From the NCBI GenBank assembly GCA_003255025.1, contig QANY01002375.1:2141109-2205108 (forward strand): DNA of 64,000 nt, given 5' to 3'. Positions 12,967 to 24,230 of the stretch are shown piece by piece (positions within the stretch are counted from its first letter, which is position 1; each line of letters begins with the position of its first letter). Source of the DNA: Datisca glomerata. Lineage: Eukaryota; Streptophyta; Magnoliopsida; Cucurbitales; Datiscaceae. Below the pieces are notes generated by a model, which was not told the origin of the DNA, did no database searches, and saw nothing but the letters and a program-made list of their open reading frames with translations. A program made the translations under genes and the position numbers.

Positions 12967-13174
12967 GGGAGAATTATAAAAATGACTCATTTTCTATTTC
13001 AAGTTGTAAAAATGTCTAGAAAATATTTTTATTACAAAAATGATCGAAATATAGTAAATAATTTATTTATCACTGTGTAATTTGGTAAATAAATTGTTAC
13101 CACGGTCATATTTCGGTTATTTTTACAAATAAAACAAATTTCAACCATTTTTGTAACTCCATTCCTGAAACCTG
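12967..13174. mobile_element. Foldback MITE-like element
   Basis: Imperfect inverted repeat over about 200 bp. The left arm (GGAGAATTATAAAAATGA, then ATGATCGAAATATAGTAA, then AATTTATTTA) pairs with the reverse complement of the right arm, which ends TTTTTGTAACTCC. No target duplication confirmed. Confidence 0.55.
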
Positions 13175-13337
13175 TCTTTTCTTGCTATTTTCCTTATGTT
13201 AATTATATATTTTGCACAATAATTTCTTAATGTATACTTTTAAAGATAATTTTCACAATTTGTTTTTTAAAAACTTAAATTTTTACGGTATATTTTTCAT
13301 GTTGAATTCAACACGACTTTGTTTATAATTGAAAAAG

Positions 13338-13593
13338 GTTGGGAGTTCAATAATACCATTATTTTTTAATATTTATCCAATTTAGCATATAATTAGTTTT
13401 AAAAAGTTCACGAACAATCAACCTAAATGGCATGTACTATCTTTAAATAATCAAATTCATCTAAGGTTGGGAGTCCACTAATACCATTATTATTTTATAA
13501 TATTTATCCAATCTAGCATCTAATTAGTTTAAAAAGTTCACAAACATTCAACCTAAATGGCACATACTATTTTAAAATAATCAAATTCATCTG
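13338..13593. repeat. 127-bp tandem duplication
   Basis: Two direct copies starting with GGTTGGGAGT at 13338 and 13465. Both contain AATACCATTATT, AATATTTATCCAAT, AACCTAAATGGCA and AATCAAATTCATCT, with roughly 88% identity by eye. Confidence 0.9.
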
Positions 13594-13905
13594 AGTAATT
13601 CTCTAAAAATAATTAGACTTTGGTTATGGGAGAGAGATGTTTTGGAGTACGTATCTGTAGAATAAAACGAGGGTTAAATTTATAAAAGAAATATGTTAAA
13701 AAAGAAATGGAGAATTTATATTTCAAAAATTTCAGTGGGGTCATAAATAAAAAAATAAAATTATAAAATTTAAAATATTAAGACAAAAAAGTCAGTGGTC
13801 AGACAGCTACACCATCGGCGTTTAGTCCCAAAACACTTTACCATATTTTTCCTTGCAATCTCAACAAAGAATGATAAGTAATGATTGAGATAGAATTACT
13901 AGAAT

Positions 13906-14129
13906 TGAAGAATAACAGAGAAAGAAGGAGAAACAACTCAGAGGAAGAAAAGAAAGATGTGAGAAAGAGAGAAGAAGAAGATAATAGAAAGAATACTTCA
14001 TTATGGTTAACCATACTAAATGCAAGGAAGTAGAATAAGCAATTGCTAGTTGAGATAGCATGACTACAATACCCCTAACTAACTAAACTAACAGAAACAA
14101 TAACATACAATTAACTCTTTACTTTCACA
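13906..14129 (-). repeat. 3' LTR of Copia derivative
   Basis: Begins on the minus strand with TGTGAAAGTAAAGAG right after the polypurine tract and ends ...TTCTTCA. Pairs with 15804-16051; a purine-rich AGAAGAAG stretch differs in length between the copies. Confidence 0.85.
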
Positions 14130-14700
14130 TCCCCTCAAATTTATCTGAGGATTGAAGATAAGTTTGTCCTTTAGGAAAAGTAAATTGAGGAGTGGACAAA
14201 GGCTTTGTGATTAAGTCTGTTAGTTGTTGTTTGGAGTTTATATGTCTCACAACAAGATCCTTCTTCATCACCATTCTTTTAACAAAATGAAAATCAATTT
14301 CTACATGTTTTGTGCGAGCATAAAGAACAAGATTGCAAGCTAGATAAATAGAAGAAGTGATGTCACAATAAAGCATGGGAGCTTGTGATTGAAACACATG
14401 CAGATCACGAAGAATTTGTCTCAGGCAACTCAATTCAACAACTATGTTTGCCAATGCTTTATACTCAGCCTCTGTGGAAGACCTGACAACAGTTGCCTGA
14501 TTCTTAGCACTCTAGGAAATAATATTGAAACTAAGGAATATGACAAAACTCGAAGTAGAACTCCTGTCTGAAGGCCCTCCTGCTCAGTCAACATCACTAA
14601 AAGCTTGTAAATGAAGAGAATGGGGAGTAAAATGAATGCCATGATCAATAATGCCTATAATATATCTCAGAATTCACTTAACAACAACAAAAAGTGCTAT
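14130..14700 (-). pseudogene. Copia RNase H domain remnant
   Basis: On the minus strand this encodes the C-terminal part of a Copia polyprotein. Visible landmarks are a STEAEYKALA motif of RNase H (near 14475), a CDITSSIYLA segment, an ARTKHVEIDFHFV segment and a terminal TKPLSTPQFTF, all in the order seen in plant Copia elements. The preceding stretch (14510-14700) resembles the region linking reverse transcriptase to RNase H but is in other frames with stops. The last open part covers 14125-14454. The domain is 5'-truncated by the internal deletion and is non-functional. Confidence 0.85.
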
Positions 14701-14719
14701 TGTAGGAGAATACACAAGC

Positions 14720-15762
14720 AGTCCACTGCATTGTGCCCTATCTTTTGGCAAATTTAGCATTGAACTCTACTGGTATGAGCATTGGTATGGCTGTCAGAGT
14801 TGAATTTGGTATTCGCCTTGAAGGTTTGAGAGTGCTGAGTCGATTGAGCACCAAGAACTAAGGGAAAAGGAGAAGAACTCTAGTTTTGAGACCTCCATAC
14901 TCTGCCTGAGTTAAATCTGCCAGAGCTATACCTGTTTCCTCTAAAATTTTTGAAGTCCCTGCCTCTATTGGTTCCTCTGTTGGGGAGGGAGGCAAAAAGA
15001 GCATTATTCTGAAAGATGGTATCTTGATTTTTTTGTTAAGATTCTAGGAATTGTTCTTCTAATTTGAGGAGCACATGAAGCTCTTCAAGTGATAGGGGCT
15101 TTGCTCTAGTTTGAATAGATGTTCTCAAAGGTATTGTATTTAGTTTGAATAGATGTTCTTAGGGTATTGTATTCAGTTTGAATAGATGTTCTCAAAGACA
15201 TCAGAGAGTTTGTCTTTACCTCCTTTATTCTCTGGATATAAGAGTATATTCTTTGAGGTTTTCTTGGTTATAGACTGAAGATCATACTTGAGTTTAAGAA
15301 TGTTTCTCCATGAGATTGAGAAGAATCTTCTCTCTATGGAGTCTCAGACTTCTTTAAAAGTCTTGCTACCAACAACGTAAGATGTGCCATGGGAGACAGG
15401 GTAGCGTTGATCAGAGTCATCAAGTCTTCTTGAACCTGGCTACCCAATGTTGGTGGGCAAGTGATGGTTCCATCGACAATCCAAACACTGTATGGACTTT
15501 CAAGATCACTGAAATATGGTACTTTCACATAACAAAATTGTTCGTATATAATCTAATAAATATAAGGTTGCAGATGTTGGATAGAAGGAATTTGGGTGAA
15601 TGGAGGACAAATTCAGCACTGTTAGCGGCGAGTGGAGTTACATATTCTTGAGAGGACAAGGAAGATGGCATAGATTGAGAACTCATTTAAGAAATGTTTT
15701 GTGACCCAATTCGAGTTCCAGTGTTTTCTTGGTATCCAGCGGATTGAGTTTCAGCGTGGTCA
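14720..15762 (-). pseudogene. Copia gag remnant
   Basis: Starts on the minus strand near 15762, just inside the right LTR, with an ATG followed by a poorly conserved N-terminus. It continues through a gag core in which VWIVDGTITCPP-like and SLEELHVLLK-like pieces can be read in shifting frames, and ends in a degraded zinc knuckle (GHNAVDCL-like, near 14730). Stops and frameshifts are numerous, for example a frame change near 15530. A 32-34-bp triplication lies inside it at 15108-15200. Confidence 0.75.
15108..15200. repeat. ~33-bp triplication within gag remnant
   Basis: AGTTTGAATAGATGTTCT occurs at 15108, 15142 and 15174, each followed by a form of AAGGTATTGTATT. This is tandem expansion inside a dead coding region. 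Confidence 0.9.
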
Positions 15763-15803
15763 GCCATGGATAACGACGTTTGTCTATCGTGGCTCTGATA
15801 CTA

Positions 15804-16051
15804 TGAAGAATAACAGAGAAAGAAGGAGAAACAACTCAGAGGAAGAAAAGAGAGATGTGAGAAAGAGAGAGAAGAAGAAGAGAAAAGAAAGAATACTTCA
15901 TTATCATTAACCAAACCAAACTAAAGGAAATAGACTAAATACAAGGAAGAAGAAGAAGCCAACGGCTAGTTGAGACAGAACGAATTAAAATACTCCTAAC
16001 TAACTAAACTACCAGAAATAATAACAACATAATTAACCATTTACTTTATCA
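15804..16051 (-). repeat. 5' LTR of Copia derivative
   Basis: Partner of 13906-14129; on the minus strand it begins TGATAAAGTAAATGG and ends TTATTCTTCA next to the tRNA primer site. The two LTRs differ by several substitutions and indels, so the insertion is not recent. Confidence 0.85.
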
Positions 16052-17526
16052 ATAATAACATAGAATGAGAGACAAAAGTTAGGGCAACTTTGAAATGATT
16101 GTGTTATGTTAAGAATTAATCCAAAAATATGTTCGTTGGACCCAATTGGTAATTTAATATAATATCAAAACAAAAAATCTGAGTTCAGACTTTCACATCA
16201 ACAATCTTCCTCTCATTAAAAAAAATAATTTTTATAAAATTCACGCTTAAACATGATGGGAGTGTTACGAATTATTTCAAACATATAAGTTTGTGTCAAC
16301 CCAATAATTTAAGTTTTTGAAATAATTAACAACTTAACATGTTTTGGGTTTTATGATGGAAAGCAAAATTCTTCTTAACAAAATATTTAAAATAAAAATG
16401 TTGAATAATTTGCAGAGTGAAATACAGTTTTTACAAGGTAATCAGAATTTAAAGTATAAGTTGATATGAAAGTTTGAGGGTAAAAATTATGTTCAACCAT
16501 AAAATTGGAGAATGGTAATAAAATGTAGGTTGCATGGATAGAATTTTTTATTAAATTTTTTTATGATAAGATAAATTAACGCATTAATTAAATTTTTGTA
16601 TTTACTTAATGCGATTGAGGGTTCGATTTAGTGTAATCCAAAATTCTACTATCGTAAAAAATTACTTTTTATGAGGATGATTTTTTCTAAACAAAACTAG
16701 GCATCTTTTTGGCCCTTGAAAAGTCCCGACTCTTCCTCAGTTTGTTTTCTATTTTCAAATATCTACTCGTTTATTGTTTGACTTGCTTTTGAAAAGAAGT
16801 GACGCTTAATGATAGGTATTAAGCATTTCCCCCTTAATCACAATCTTTCTTTTTTATTTTGAAAGTTGAAAAGTAAGTAAGAATACTAACTGTATATTTT
16901 CTACATTATCATAATTAGTTCCAAAGAAATAAAATAGAAAAGGACCCTAAAGAATCTTTACTAAAGATCGGATGGAATTTTCTTTTTCTTCCATGTTCGT
17001 CCTTTGGAATAACGTTTGCCGACGGAAAATTTGAGATTATTAACCAATGATGATAACTTTTGACAAATAGGGGACATCAAAAGTTTAAAATTACCCCGAC
17101 CAATTATGTTGGGTTAGTGAAGGGCATCTTGGTGATGGTAAATGACCCGTAAAAACGTTTTAAGAAATTAAACAAATGATTAGTTGACGAGATGAGTTAA
17201 CCGCATAGTGGTTAAGCCCCTAAAGTTATACTTTAAGGTCATGAATTATGTAGTTGATGAGATGAGTTGGTACACTGTGCTTAAACCTCCCCATACTTAT
17301 ACCATAAGACCGTAAATTTTAATCAAGTGTATATCGATCCTTGTAAAATTATAACTTTTCCAAAATCATATGATTAGTTTTCTTATCTTCTGGTTAAAGA
17401 AATCAAATGATTGGTGAATTCATTATTTATCACTTTAAATCAAGTACTTCTAAAAAATGTCAATTGAGTTCTTAACTTATAATCAAAGTTTCATTTGCAT
17501 GCGTTCAATTTCTCTGTGGAAAGTTT
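16052..17526. other. Intergenic AT-rich region
   Basis: No gene recognised. It holds an imperfect ~72-bp tandem duplication at 17183-17330. Confidence 0.5.
17183..17330. repeat. ~72-bp imperfect tandem duplication
   Basis: GTTGACGAGATGAGTT at 17183 and GTTGATGAGATGAGTT at 17254 each precede a TAGTGGTTAAG/TGTGCTTAAA block and then CTTATACC..AAG. A weak pol III box A-like word (TAGTGGTTAAG) suggests a SINE fragment, but box B and a tail are not convincing. Confidence 0.6.
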
Positions 17527-19100
17527 TGTAGGAATCAATGCAGCAAAAAAATACAACATCTTAAATTATTCAAGAAACAATCTATTATCAACTAATTAGA
17601 AAACACATCTCTTGAAGCGTGACGATAAAAATTTAAAACCTTATAATTTTTCTTATTATTTCTCAAACTGTAAACTAAAATCACGAGTGAATAAGCACTC
17701 GGATAATACAAGAATAAAAAACTGACTCTTGTCTTTTTCTTCTTCAACAAACAAAAAAACGGCCATAGCATATTAATTTTGAAAAACACTAAGCTTCAGA
17801 AAACAAGAAGAAGACAAGTAGTTTTATAATTTATTTAACCGCCATGATCATGGGTTACAATTTAATGTATCCCATGGCACAAAGCCAACAGTTGGGAATT
17901 ATCATGTATATATATATATATATATATAGATATTTTGAAATATAATTAATTAAAATTAAATAAATTAATTTTAATTAATCATTGACTTTTTAGAATAAGA
18001 CTGAACTAGTTTTAAGATCACTTCGATTGACTCTAGGGTATCCACGTTGTTAATAATTAATTTTTGCCACAACATAACCTAAATCCAAGTCTAGTAAGGG
18101 GATCATAAAGATAAAAATATATTTGGTTAAATAATTAATAAATTTTATCAATTAAACTCATAATCAAATTTATTAATTATTAATTACGATGAACTCCACT
18201 ATAAAATCGTAACTGAACTCTAAGTGTATTTTATATTATTCGACGTAATTATCTTTGACCTATTATTCATTATGTAATGTCCTTTCATAATATAGTATCG
18301 CGTATAATTAGGTAAATTACTATCGACCTAATATTTATACACTTCTTATTATCCTTAGATTCCAAATTTATTCTACTGGTCAACTATAATAATTTTCATA
18401 CTTGATGCCTCAAGTAAAATTATTGAATCTCTAATGCTCCACGAGAGATGCTAAGCGCTTAGTTTACTATGACCACATAAATGAATTACTTAAGAGATAC
18501 TATGTCACTTAATTAAAAGTGTCTATGGATTCTGGTATTAAGAATCTATGGACTCACTATCTAATAACCCAGTCATCCAACCTACGAAATATGTTGACTC
18601 ATAAAGTCTCATTCTTAATATATCAAAACAACTAAGTTATTAAATATGAGCTCATAACTCTCTCAAGATTGAAAGCACGCATAAAATAATAACAATGAGT
18701 AATGGTTTTTATTTGATAGTACTTTGCTGAAAATCAGACTCAATAGTATTTTCAATGCATTCCAAATACACTAGTACATTAACTAGATACTTCATCTAGT
18801 GACCAATGTAAGCCACTCTACATAATAGAGTTAATGTACTACAATCTGCTCTTAACAAAGCTCTCAGCTTCACTAAACTGTGAAATTAAGTATTTACAAG
18901 TCATAAAGGACACTTGGTTAAATACCTTGTTCCCATGAGCTAAACTCCATAGGACCCATAAACCAAGTACTATTATGCTTGTGGACCTTTTAAACTAATG
19001 CATTGCACATAATATAAGAATAAACTATTTATTATTAATCAGAATTAAATGTTTCAATAATATAATAGAATTTCAGTGCTTTTAGAGCACAATCCTAACA
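17527..19100 (-). repeat. 3' LTR of long-LTR Copia element
   Basis: About 1574 bp, aligned nearly end to end with 24231-26129 except for the virus-derived insert there. It has a (TA)n microsatellite at about 17904-17928, at the same place where the other LTR was invaded. Confidence 0.9.
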
Positions 19101-22100
19101 ATCTCGCACTTGCTCTAAAGTACGTTTACAACCAGCTTAACCCTCATGTTCTCTACATGTGAGCCAAAGACTTTTGTGGTTAAGTCTTCGTAAACTGGTA
19201 TGCTAGGTTCTACCGCTGAAGTAATTTAATTGAAAATCTTAATCCATTACCGAACTGGTATAAGATTCTCACCATGATAGACAAGCACATAATCTATCGT
19301 TCTCCTAAGATACTTGAGTATATGTTTCACAACTATCCATTGAAATCTTCTAGGATTTAACTGATATCTGCTGACTAAGCTTACTGCGAATTATACATCC
19401 AGTGTACATATAACATACTTAAGACTTTCCACTGTAAAAAATAAAGGAATTGTCTTCATGCTATATATTCCATCCTATGTCATAAGACACTGACAAAATA
19501 TATAGGTTCCAAACCTAAAAGGTTAACAAGACCTCTCTTGGAATCCATCATTGTATACCTACACAGCATATTATTGTCTACACAGTTGAAGATAAGTATA
19601 TCATTCTATATTTAAGTCTCGAAATAACTTAATTCTTAGAATGAATACCACTTTTCCAAAGTTTTGATATCATAAATTCAGACAAACGTAATTTTATCGG
19701 TGACATTTCATTCTATATCATTCTTGATGACAAAAATGTCATCTACATAAAACACCAAGAAAATCATTATGTTTCCTTCCTTTCTCTTATACTGACATGC
19801 CTCATTATGATCTTGATCAAAATCAAAACTTGATTACATGATCAACATAATATTCTAAGTTTTTAATGCATGCTTAAGTCCATAACTGGACTAATGCATC
19901 ATGTATATCATAATTTTTGGCCTTCCGTGACAAATCCAAAAATTGAGAGATAAAGATATTCATTTCAAGTTCGCCATACAAGATAGAGTTATTGACATCC
20001 ATTTGCCAAAAAAACTCGTAAAAGAGATGAGCTATAAATGATACAATATCTTTATATACATGAGCATGGCTAAAATGATCTGCTATACTTAATATTCTCA
20101 ATAAGTCTAGCCTTCAAGGTCTTGACCTTACGTCTTTGTCTCGCTTCCGCTTGTAAATCTTTGACACTCAATTCTTTAGGAGCTTCTACAAGCTTCTATA
20201 CTCCATTAAAATTAATGGAATCATTTCCGGATTTCATTGCTTGAAGCCAATGATTTACTTTGCATCATTTACAACCTTTATGTAGTTTCTGGGATCTGAG
20301 TCATGTTTCTCATAGATGGATTCGAAAGTTTCTCACTTGAACATGAATCTCTCAATTGGTTGTGATCCCCTCCACTACAACGCGATGATTGTGCTCTATC
20401 TTATGTTCCATCAAGATTACCATATCAGACTCTCCAAGGAACATTTACTTCTCAAATGAATGGGAAATGCTCCCACTACAAAAAGGTAATGTACTACTAG
20501 GAAGTACTTCATTCTTATTCTCTTGACTGATTGGATTTTCACTAACTTCTAGACTTATCTATTATCAAACTAGATTGCGTGACAGACGTACTATTGAAAA
20601 CTTCTTCTATGTTTGTGTTGCATCTAGATATTCCTTTTAAAATATAATCTTCTTCCAAGAATACAATGTTTATACTTACAAACACTTATTATTCTTGGTA
20701 GTATAAAAAAAATGACCCTCATTCCTTTTTACGTGGTCTATAGTTAGATTTCATTTTGATCTATCATCTAGGATGGAAACATTCTCCTTTAGTACGTGTG
20801 CTAGACATACATATTTATGAAGGTTACATAAACTAAGTTTACGAACATTTCATAATTCTTGTGATGTTTCATGAATTTCCAAAGGTGATGTTAGATTCAA
20901 AATACGTAATCTATAAAGCTAATCCTCAAAAAGAAAATAGGTAAGTTAAATAACTGCACATAGATCTCATCATGTTAAAAGAAAACTTTTCTACTTATTG
21001 TTACACAACTCTCTGGGTGATCAAGATGTAAAAAATTAGAATACAATCCCGATATTCACCTTGTAGTAAGTAAATGTCATTAAGAGGTATTTACTTCTTC
21101 AATCAAATCGAAAAAAAATAGTTTTTCTCTCCAATGCCTTCTCGACTCTCGTTCTAAACTATTTGATTTCTCAAAAGTTTCAGAATCGAGAAGCATAAGA
21201 TAAACATAGTCATATCTAGAGTACCCATCAATAAAATTGACATTATACCCATAACCACCCCTCACCTAGACTTTCACTTGTTCACTCAAGTAATATACTC
21301 CAACACTAACGTCACCGACCTCTACGTCATTTGTCTCAAAAAAGAGTCTTGGTCATATACTTATCAGTAATGAATTCGCTTACTTGTAAGAGTTTATAAA
21401 TTTAAAGGTCATAAAGTCTATCTTTTACTAGTCTTCGAATCATAGTTAGATAATATGACCATGACATATGTTATAGACATATAGTTGGCTTGAAACTTTT
21501 CTCTTCTATGATGAACCATGTATACTGTTATTTTACTCTATATCATGCAACAAAAAATTTAGAAATAAATGTACTACCAAAAAAAATGCATACGCCTCTA
21601 TCCAAAGAACAACATGCAATCCCTCTCATTTAGTTTTCTAGTTTCCTAGAACCTTCACATAGAATGTGAATGTGATTAGTGATTGTAGAGTCTACACGCC
21701 AGGACGTAGTAGAATCAATCACTGACACTTCATAATGAGATGTATGTTTTAGCTCTTTATAGTTAAGAAAATCTTTTAGTTTTTTTTTCTTCTATCTAGT
21801 CTTCTCATAATATAAGCATTTCCCATTAGAGCTTGCTCTCTCTTTCTTACTCTAAGTCAACTCTATTAGATATCTTTATCTTCTTCATCTTATCTAGGCT
21901 AAGCTTAAGCTCAAAAGAAGAAATTGATTGGATCACGTTTAACACAAACTGTGTCTTCAAGATTCCCTTAGCTATCTAGAGTTCCTAATTCAGTTCAGCC
22001 TGATTAAACATTTCTATATATGTTGTAGTTTAATCATGAACTGATCTAAGGAGTCAACTTAGGTATTCAAGACTAAATTGTCTTGGGTTTCCCCATCGAT

Positions 22101-24230
22101 TTCGGCTATAGGAATCTTTGTCTCATTTTGTAAAAACACCAACCATAATGATATGGTCATTAACCAGAGTGTATGTTGCCATCTTAGTGTTCAACATAAC
22201 CCGTCAAACATCTTACTGGAGATTAATAATTATATCAGCTTCCATGAAGAATGAATTTACTGTAGTTTCAATATATTTGTCATATAATGACACCATGTTA
22301 CATGAAGCTAAAATTCAAACTATCTGCATAGCTAATATTAATTTTATTCTCTGAGTGGTACTCTAGGAAATGTCTAGAGTTGGTTAATTAGGAGTGTACT
22401 TGCTTCTTTTTACGATCAGAGTAAAGTCCTACTTAATATCCATTAATGTCGACAATATTTTCAATAAAAATGCTAATGGGCTCATGGACAACATTTTAAT
22501 TACTAAAAAATAATAAAATTCTCAATCATTACAAATGCATTCTAATTAACACATACATCATCTCATGAAAATAGAAAAAAACTCAAAAAAAATAATCATG
22601 CAATGTATGCAACGGTATCCTAACTCTCATAAACATACGCACGCTTATGCAGAAGCACATTTAAAAAAATTAGGTAGGATAGTCCAATCCAATTAATTAC
22701 CAATATGATATTAATACATAGTAATCCTATTAATCTAGTATTAATATCTAGCACTTAACTAACGTTCAGCTTTGGTCTCTCGAAATAAGTAATAAGAACC
22801 GCTTAGGCGTGATACTACAAAAAATGAGTAAAGTATATACCATTATTTCATCCTCAGACTTGTGACAAGTGGACAACTCCTGCTTAGGCAAATCGTTTCA
22901 AGTTATTCACTTATCAATGTGATCATTATGAAGACCATACCTGTAATATCTGATACTTTGAATACCCTCCTTTAGGGAGCTTCCAAGATTGAAGACGAAG
23001 TATCCTGACACCTTACTATGATCCAATAATGGAGACCGTGAGTTTAGATTAAGAATCTCGCTCCCACTTGATTTTTTTAAATAATGTGAGTTTTTATTAC
23101 AGTGGGTTACTAAGTGCATTAAATGATTAACCAACATAATCTTTAGCAACTTACTCCAATTAAAGAAGCATGCTCAATAGTATTATATTTAAGTTAATAT
23201 AATTTTATCTAAATTATAATAATCTCATAATTTTATTAACGACAAATTAAATATCTAGTGAGATTATTAAATTAAAACAATGAAATTTACATAAAATTAA
23301 TAGCATGCTTCTAGGGTTAGTCATTTTATACCCTAATCGATTATGCTTAATTTTATCTTCATTATGCAATCACAAACGCCTATTCTTTTAGAAACCTAAA
23401 GCCACATGGTATCTAAATATAATGTGCATAAAATAAAATTATCTAAGCATGTTGGGTATACAATATAATACAAAAACATCAGAGTATAAAAGATAAATAT
23501 CTAAAATATACCCTAGCCTTGCATAACCCTACACTATCTTAATTTAAAGTCTAAAACCGTTCTTCAAGATAGGTTGAGATCGATCCCTGACATCAGAACC
23601 GTCTACCACTGGTTGACACCCTTGATCTCACCGCGGGTTGCGCTCACTAGCCACCGTCGACCGTCAAACACTACCTCACGAGGTTGATCCCGTTCCAATG
23701 AACCAAACAAAAAAAAATAGAAAACTCGTCACTCCTCGATACGAAGAATTCAGCCTCATATTTGACAAGGAAAACGTTTGAATCTGGTCTTCTTTGTGAA
23801 ACACACAATTTTGGGACATTGAGTTATCTTTCCAAAGGAGTTTGAATCGCCTCAATAAAATATCGGATCCGAAAGTTATAATCCGAACACTGAACTATCA
23901 CCGCGCAACCACTTCTACACGGACGTGAATTTTCAAATGTCTTTAGATACTCCTTTGGCATCGTTTCGATCTCCACCCGATACAAATAATTACATCATAC
24001 CAATCCTAACTTTCTCAAAGAAAGTATACAAGATTCTATGAAAATTAAATACGTATCTAAAAAGGAAAAACAATCTCTTCATAGATTATCCCTCTAATTA
24101 CATAACCAACAGAAAAATACACATAAAATCTAAGTAATTATGCAAGGGATTATCGAAATCAATCAAAACCATCAACAAAATTTCGCAAGTCATTTCTCGA
24201 ATAATTCAAAATATTTTCTTTGATACCAAT
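19101..24230 (-). pseudogene. Copia gag-pol remnant
   Basis: Internal region of the element. The integrase piece (21265 to 21080) shows an RGGYGYNVNFIDGYSRYDYV-type segment with conserved Asp and YSRY. The polymerase piece (20101 to 19874) shows WQMDVN followed by YGELE, the block preceding the active site. YVDD is at 19738-19749 and is followed two residues later by an IKND-type segment. The extreme C-terminus near 19120-19220 is frameshifted. The 5' third (about 22000-24200) should hold gag but I could not read a convincing gag core or zinc knuckle there. No frame exceeds about 80 codons, so the region is dead. Confidence 0.8.

Larger units (their letters stand above)
13906..16051 (-). mobile_element. 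Ty1/copia deletion derivative
   Basis: Direct LTRs at 13906-14129 and 15804-16051 bracket 1.67 kb of minus-strand coding remnants. The primer site beside the right LTR reads, on the minus strand, TAGTATCAGAGCCACG, matching the initiator-Met tRNA type used by plant Copia elements. A polypurine tract (TTTGAGGGGA) abuts the left LTR. Flanking 5-mers AGAAT and ATAAT differ at one base, a plausible target duplication. The coding part runs from gag and its zinc knuckle straight into the end of reverse transcriptase/RNase H, so protease, integrase and most of the polymerase are deleted (junction near 14700). It cannot move by itself. Confidence 0.88.

Noticed and set aside
17183..17330. Possible tRNA or SINE
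   Set aside because: Box A-like word only; no cloverleaf, box B or tail.
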